A DNA stretch of 64,000 bases from positions 1 to 64,000 of the forward strand of contig CALIIC010000093.1 in assembly GCA_938020445.1 (NCBI GenBank), written 5' to 3'. Each line of letters starts with the position of its first letter. The first letter of the stretch is position 1. Positions 58,777-64,000 of this stretch are shown here, piece by piece. The notes under the pieces are model-generated. The model was not told the origin of the DNA and made no database searches. It was given only the letters and a program-made list of their open reading frames with translations. Made by a program: the position numbers and the translations under genes. This DNA is from an uncultured Flavobacteriaceae bacterium (GTDB lineage: Bacteria; Bacteroidota; Bacteroidia; Flavobacteriales; Flavobacteriaceae).

Positions 58777-60063
58777 CTATCGCTGGTCTACCTCTACAAA
58801 ACCGCGGGAATTCGCTCCCGTATATACTTGTCTAGGGCGACCTATGGGTTCGTTGTTCAAACGCATTTCCCTCCATTGTGCAATCCACCCGGGAAGTCTT
58901 CCCAAAGCAAACATCACCGTAAACATTTCGGTAGGTATTCCCAAAGCCCGGTAAATAATACCTGAATAAAAATCCACATTTGGATAGAGCTTTCGATCTA
59001 CAAAGTACTGATCTTCCAATGCTTCTTTTTCAAGCCCTTTGGCTATTTCCAAAATAGGATCTTCGATTCCTAAATCGGCCAATACCTCATCTGCTGCCAC
59101 TTTTATAATCTTGGCCCTCGGATCAAAGTTTTTATATACGCGGTGTCCAAAGCCCATAAGACGAAAAGGGTCGCTCTTGTCTTTTGCCTTGGCCATATAC
59201 TTCTTGGTATCTCCCCCATCTGCTTCTATTGCCTCCAACATTTCAAGTACCGCTTGGTTGGCACCACCATGCAAGGGGCCCCATAAAGCCGAAATACCTG
59301 CCGAAAGCGATGCAAACAAGCCCGCATGGGATGAACCTACGATCCGCACGGTCGAAGTAGAGCAGTTCTGCTCATGATCAGCATGCAGTATCAAAAGTTT
59401 GTCTAAAGCTTCTATAACGATTTCATTCTTTTGGTAGGTTTGGGTCGGTTTTTTAAACATCATTTTGTGGATGTTCTCTACATACCCCAAGCTATCATCG
59501 CCATAATCCAAAGGAAGTCCTTTCTTTTTGCGCATAGTCCAAGCGACCAACACCGGAAACTTTGCCAGAATGCGCACAATTGCGTGGTACATGGCCTTTT
59601 CCGAAGAAACATCTACTGTTGAAGGGTTAAAAGCAATCAAAGCACTTGTCAAAGATGACAATACCCCCATAGGATGCGCTGATTTTGGAAAGCTGTCCAG
59701 AATTTTCTTCATTTCCTCATCAACATGCGATTCCTCTTTGATATCCGCATGAAACTTAACGAGCTGCTCTTTATTGGGTAATTCTCCAAAAATCAATAAA
59801 TAAGCTACCTCTAAAAAATCAGCTTTTTCTGCAAGTTCCTCGATTGAATAACCGCGATATCTGAGTATACCCTTTTCCCCATCCAAAAAAGTAATGGCAC
59901 TGGAGCAAGAACCCGTATTCTTATAACCGGGGTCTATGGTGGTGATACCCCCTGTTGCCGACCGCAAGGTTTTTATATCGATGGCAAGCTCGTCTTCGGA
60001 GCCTTTTATTACCGGAAATTCGTATTTCTGACCGTTATATTCTAAAGTAGCTTTGTCTGTCAT
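58777..60063 (-). CDS. gltA: Citrate synthase
   Basis: Type II citrate synthase, 428 residues, converting oxaloacetate and acetyl-CoA to citrate in the TCA cycle. Key segments: GYSIEELAEKADFLEVAYLL, LHADHEQNCSTSTVRIVGSSHAG with the catalytic His, GPLHGGANQAVLEML, GFGHRVYKNFDPRAKI and the C-terminal FALGRLPGWIAQWREM. Length is as expected. A terminator follows. Confidence 0.97.
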   Translation of the reverse strand: MTDKATLEYNGQKYEFPVIKGSEDELAIDIKTLRSATGGITTIDPGYKNTGSCSSAITFLDGEKGILRYRGYSIEELAEKADFLEVAYLLIFGELPNKEQLVKFHADIKEESHVDEEMKKILDSFPKSAHPMGVLSSLTSALIAFNPSTVDVSSEKAMYHAIVRILAKFPVLVAWTMRKKKGLPLDYGDDSLGYVENIHKMMFKKPTQTYQKNEIVIEALDKLLILHADHEQNCSTSTVRIVGSSHAGLFASLSAGISALWGPLHGGANQAVLEMLEAIEADGGDTKKYMAKAKDKSDPFRLMGFGHRVYKNFDPRAKIIKVAADEVLADLGIEDPILEIAKGLEKEALEDQYFVDRKLYPNVDFYSGIIYRALGIPTEMFTVMFALGRLPGWIAQWREMRLNNEPIGRPRQVYTGANSRGFVEVDQR

Positions 60064-60180
60064 TTGTCGTAATTACTTAATTTTAAAGTGAATTGTAAAT
60101 TTAAGAAAAACAAGGGACGTTAACAATTTAGTCTTGGTATTTAGACATTAATTAACGCCTGTTAATTCGGTAGATACGCA

Positions 60181-61716
60181 CTATAACAAGTAAAGTTGTT
60201 TGTAATAGTCCGTCACCGATTTTTCCCATGTAAATCTCATTTTTTTTGCCCCTGACCGAATGCGTTGCCATTTTTTTGGATCGTTCTTAAAAACATCCAA
60301 AGCAAGATCGAAACTTGCCAGCATATTCTGTATTTTTTCCTCGTAGGTATCCCCATCGAACGCAAAGCCCGTTTTCATATGCGCAACAGTGTCCTTGAGG
60401 CCGCCCGTGTGATGCACCAAACAGGGGTTTCCATTTCGCATTGCCAGCATTTGACTGATACCACATGGCTCAAAAAGGCTCGGCATAAAGTATAAATTCG
60501 ATTCTAGATAAATAGAATCTATCAGATCCTCGGATTGTCCGTTCGTAAAAATAAAATTCTGATGCGTATAGCTCATTTCCCTGAAAAGTGCTTCGTACTC
60601 TGGAGCACCCGTACCCAATAGCATAAAGATACCATCAACTTCGTCGAGCTTTTTCAAGATACTTACGAATGCCTCCGGGGAACGTTTAAAAAAGTAAAAT
60701 TTTTGCTCCGTTAGGCGTGCTACGCTCGAAACAATGAATTTTGGTTGTTTCGCTACATACTGCATTACCTTCTCCCCGGTATGGGCCAAAAAGTCGGCCT
60801 TGTACTTCTTAGACTCTTCTTGAAGCCATCGAAACAATGCTTTTACCGTATTCCGATACAACTTGCCCGTATCCGCAACTCTAATATTGCCATAATTACA
60901 GCCATTCAAAATACCGTAAAGGCGCCCTTCATTGTCTGCTTTCAACAAATCTTGTTCCAAGCCTTCGCCTCCGATAAATTCTGGTGGGGAACTGGGTTTT
61001 AGCACATCTTCCTTGTAAGAAGGGGAAACGGTATGTACGGCATCTGCTAAGCGTATGCCCACCGCCATCAAATTCACACAATCCTGATAGCGATAATCCA
61101 TCAACGCCTTCTCATCATAATTGATTTCGGGAAACCATGTTTTTAGCGAAGAGTAGTTGTTCTCAAAAGGACGTATGCCCTGTATTGCCAAGTTATGGAT
61201 GCTATACACATACCGCATCTTTGTAAGTGCCTTATAAGCAGGGTGGTATTTCTTTAAGAACAGGACCAAACTTGAGTGCCAATCGTGCATATGCACAACA
61301 TCTAATTTCCCAAAAGCCTCTTTTTTAAGCGCCTCAGCCACGCCGGTACAAAAAATAAAGTACTTGATAGCATCGGTATAGAAGGGTTCGGTAGGATCGT
61401 TGTGATAAATATGGGCAATATCGCCTTCCTCTATCTCAGGATGATGCAATACATAATGATGAACGTTCTTATATTCTTTCTTGGGAATGACCTCATACAA
61501 TTCAGCAGTATAGGTTGTGCCTCTAAGCGGGAAATTAAGGTGGGTCTTGAAGGTCCCGTTTTGATGCAATCGCCCATAGGAAGGTACGACCACATGTACT
61601 TTATCTCCCATAGCAGAAATCTGTCTCGGTACGTCGCGGACTACATCACCCATGCCCCCGGCCTTGCAATCCGGTATTGCATCATTTTCGGCGGCAACGA
61701 AAAGAAAATTGTTCAT
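60181..61716 (-). CDS. glgA: Glycogen/starch synthase (GT5)
   Basis: The 511-residue protein has the GT5 start with the ADP-glucose-binding KxGGxG-type motif (DCKAGGMGDVVRDVPRQI), HMHDWHSSLVLFLKKY, YSIHNLAIQGIRPF, and a C-terminal GT-B domain with IVSSVARLTEQKFYFF and FMPSLFEPCGISQMLAMRNG. It likely elongates glycogen from ADP-glucose. No glgB or glgC is in the window, and identification rests on motif pattern. Confidence 0.88.
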   Translation of the reverse strand: MNNFLFVAAENDAIPDCKAGGMGDVVRDVPRQISAMGDKVHVVVPSYGRLHQNGTFKTHLNFPLRGTTYTAELYEVIPKKEYKNVHHYVLHHPEIEEGDIAHIYHNDPTEPFYTDAIKYFIFCTGVAEALKKEAFGKLDVVHMHDWHSSLVLFLKKYHPAYKALTKMRYVYSIHNLAIQGIRPFENNYSSLKTWFPEINYDEKALMDYRYQDCVNLMAVGIRLADAVHTVSPSYKEDVLKPSSPPEFIGGEGLEQDLLKADNEGRLYGILNGCNYGNIRVADTGKLYRNTVKALFRWLQEESKKYKADFLAHTGEKVMQYVAKQPKFIVSSVARLTEQKFYFFKRSPEAFVSILKKLDEVDGIFMLLGTGAPEYEALFREMSYTHQNFIFTNGQSEDLIDSIYLESNLYFMPSLFEPCGISQMLAMRNGNPCLVHHTGGLKDTVAHMKTGFAFDGDTYEEKIQNMLASFDLALDVFKNDPKKWQRIRSGAKKMRFTWEKSVTDYYKQLYLL

Positions 61717-61783
61717 CTGATATTATTGTATTGAGTATGTTACAAGATATTCAAATTAATCTTACAAAAATGGTCCTACTATC

Positions 61784-61835
61784 AAAAAACCCCCTACAAT
61801 CCCATCAAGGGAATGAAAGGGGGCTTCTTTATTAT
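61784..61835 (-). terminator. Intrinsic terminator of eno
   Basis: CCCCC at 61790 pairs with GGGGG at 61819, with an inner TCCC/GGGA helix. On the minus strand the stem is followed by TTTTTT. It lies about 13 bp past the eno stop codon at 61848. Confidence 0.75.
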
Positions 61836-61847
61836 TTTAAGTAAGGT

Positions 61848-63143
<1,296 letters not shown>

Positions 63144-63173
63144 TTATTTTTTTACAATTGTTTTTAAAAAGGG

Positions 63174-63201
63174 CAAAGATACAAAACCACTGCCTCACAA
63201 A
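63174..63201 (-). promoter_or_regulatory. Candidate promoter of eno
   Basis: On the minus strand TTTG (63201-63198) is followed after 16 bases by TATCTTTG (63181-63174), a full match to the Bacteroidetes -10 TAnnTTTG. The element ends about 33 bp upstream of the eno ATG. Confidence 0.6.
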
Positions 63202-63250
63202 GGACAGGGTAAATGTGATATTACCGCATATATAACACTAATTTAATCTA

Positions 63251-64000
63251 CTATGCCGATGCCGTCGCAACTGATTTGATCATATCAAAAAACTGATCAA
63301 ATAAGTATTCAGCATCATGAGGTCCCGGACTTGCCTCTGGATGGTACTGCACAGAAAATACATTCTTGCCCTTAACCCGCATTCCGGCAACTGTCTGGTC
63401 GTTCAAGTGCACATGGGTTATCTCCAAATTGGTATTTGCTTCGGTCTCTTCTTTGTTGATGGCAAAACCATGGTTTTGCGAAGTAATCTCCCCTTTCCCT
63501 GTCAAAAGATTCAAGATAGGGTGATTGATACCACGATGACCGTTATGCATTTTATAGGTTGAAATACCATTGGCCAGGGCAATAACCTGATGCCCCAAAC
63601 AGATTCCGAAAACAGGTATATCTGTTTCGATCATCTTCTTCGCGGTCGCAATTGCGGCTGTTAAAGGTTCTGGATCTCCAGGGCCATTTGAGATAAAATA
63701 CCCGTCGGGGTTAAAAGCAGCCATCTCTTCGAAGGAAGTATTATAAGGAAATACCTTTATGTACGCCCCTCTTTTCACCAAATTCCGTAGAATATTCTTT
63801 TTTATTCCAATATCCAACGCGGCAATACGGTACTCCGCATTTTCATCGCCTACAAAGTAGGGTTCCTGGGTCGACACTTTTGAAGCAAGTTCCAAACCCT
63901 CCATGCTGGGTACTTCCGCTAGCTGTTTTTTAAGTTCATCAACCTTATCCACCTCCGTGGAAATTACGGCATTCATGGCCCCATTGTCTCGAATATAGCT
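63251..64000 (-). CDS. carA: Carbamoyl-phosphate synthase small (glutaminase) subunit, 5' end cut by window
   Basis: The frame is open to the right edge; the track start at 63976 is internal, as the upstream codons (SYIRDNGA) continue the CarA sequence. The class I glutamine amidotransferase domain shows GYFISNGPGDPE, PVFGICLGHQVIALANG with the nucleophile Cys, SQNHGFAI, and VQYHPEASPGPHD for the His-Glu pair. It supplies ammonia to CarB for carbamoyl phosphate in pyrimidine and arginine synthesis. The gene is partial here. Confidence 0.96.
   Translation of the reverse strand, partial: SYIRDNGAMNAVISTEVDKVDELKKQLAEVPSMEGLELASKVSTQEPYFVGDENAEYRIAALDIGIKKNILRNLVKRGAYIKVFPYNTSFEEMAAFNPDGYFISNGPGDPEPLTAAIATAKKMIETDIPVFGICLGHQVIALANGISTYKMHNGHRGINHPILNLLTGKGEITSQNHGFAINKEETEANTNLEITHVHLNDQTVAGMRVKGKNVFSVQYHPEASPGPHDAEYLFDQFFDMIKSVATASA

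Overview
The window is a 64 kb piece of chromosome from a member of the Bacteroidota, most likely a marine Flavobacteriaceae. The signs are AT-rich intergenic DNA, Bacteroidetes-type -10 elements (TAnnTTTG), few Shine-Dalgarno sequences, many lipoproteins with a short signal peptide and Cys, an ECF sigma/FecR/TonB-receptor cassette, and housekeeping proteins of flavobacterial type. No rRNA, tRNA, CRISPR array, integrase or transposase was seen. Both ends cut genes: a YkgJ-type cysteine-cluster protein on the left and carA on the right.

Layout. 0-9.7 kb: small housekeeping and accessory genes (methyltransferase, lipoprotein metalloprotease, ECF42-type sigma factor with its YCII partner, queE, a HerA-like ATPase, and an HxlR regulator divergent from a tautomerase/hydrolase pair). 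9.7-24.7 kb: mostly minus-strand oxidoreductases (GMC dehydrogenase with subunit 3, aldo/keto reductase), secreted hydrolases, an S41 peptidase, and an AraC/SnoaL/YHS/membrane-protein cluster. 24.7-29.6 kb: rlmF, a LysE exporter, a membrane protein and a lipoprotein esterase, separated by two unusual intergenic arrays of 6-7 nt repeats. 30-35 kb: M13 peptidase, folD, a four-helix-bundle gene and ffh. 35-40.7 kb: a repeat-built lipoprotein divergent from sigma factor, FecR anti-sigma and STN-containing TonB receptor. 40.7-42.7 kb: a cysteine-rich MarR regulator and a small redox-flavoured set sharing a palindromic operator. 43-51.7 kb: metzincin lipoprotein, MtfA-like peptidase, argS, a DUF2867 SDR protein, a GH-A-like lipoprotein and ctlX. 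51.9-57.6 kb: an ACT protein, then a beta-barrel / LolA-like / MMPL transporter operon under a TetR regulator with repeated operators. 57.7-64 kb: a DDAH-family hydrolase, gltA, glycogen synthase, eno and carA.

The least ordinary content is non-coding. Degenerate heptamer arrays (TTAGAGG or GTTAGAT, then CAAAYN hexamers, then ACTGNNN) occur in the same order in two separate intergenic regions. Related short arrays lie near queE/herA and after the 7.5 kb lipoprotein, and in inverted orientation on both sides of the four-helix-bundle gene between folD and ffh. Two of these arrays end with the same ACTTAG exactly three bases from the neighbouring stop codon. The second group of interest is the two operator families read directly from sequence (MarR-type and TetR-type). 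All functional names come from motif and family recognition by eye; no database search was run.
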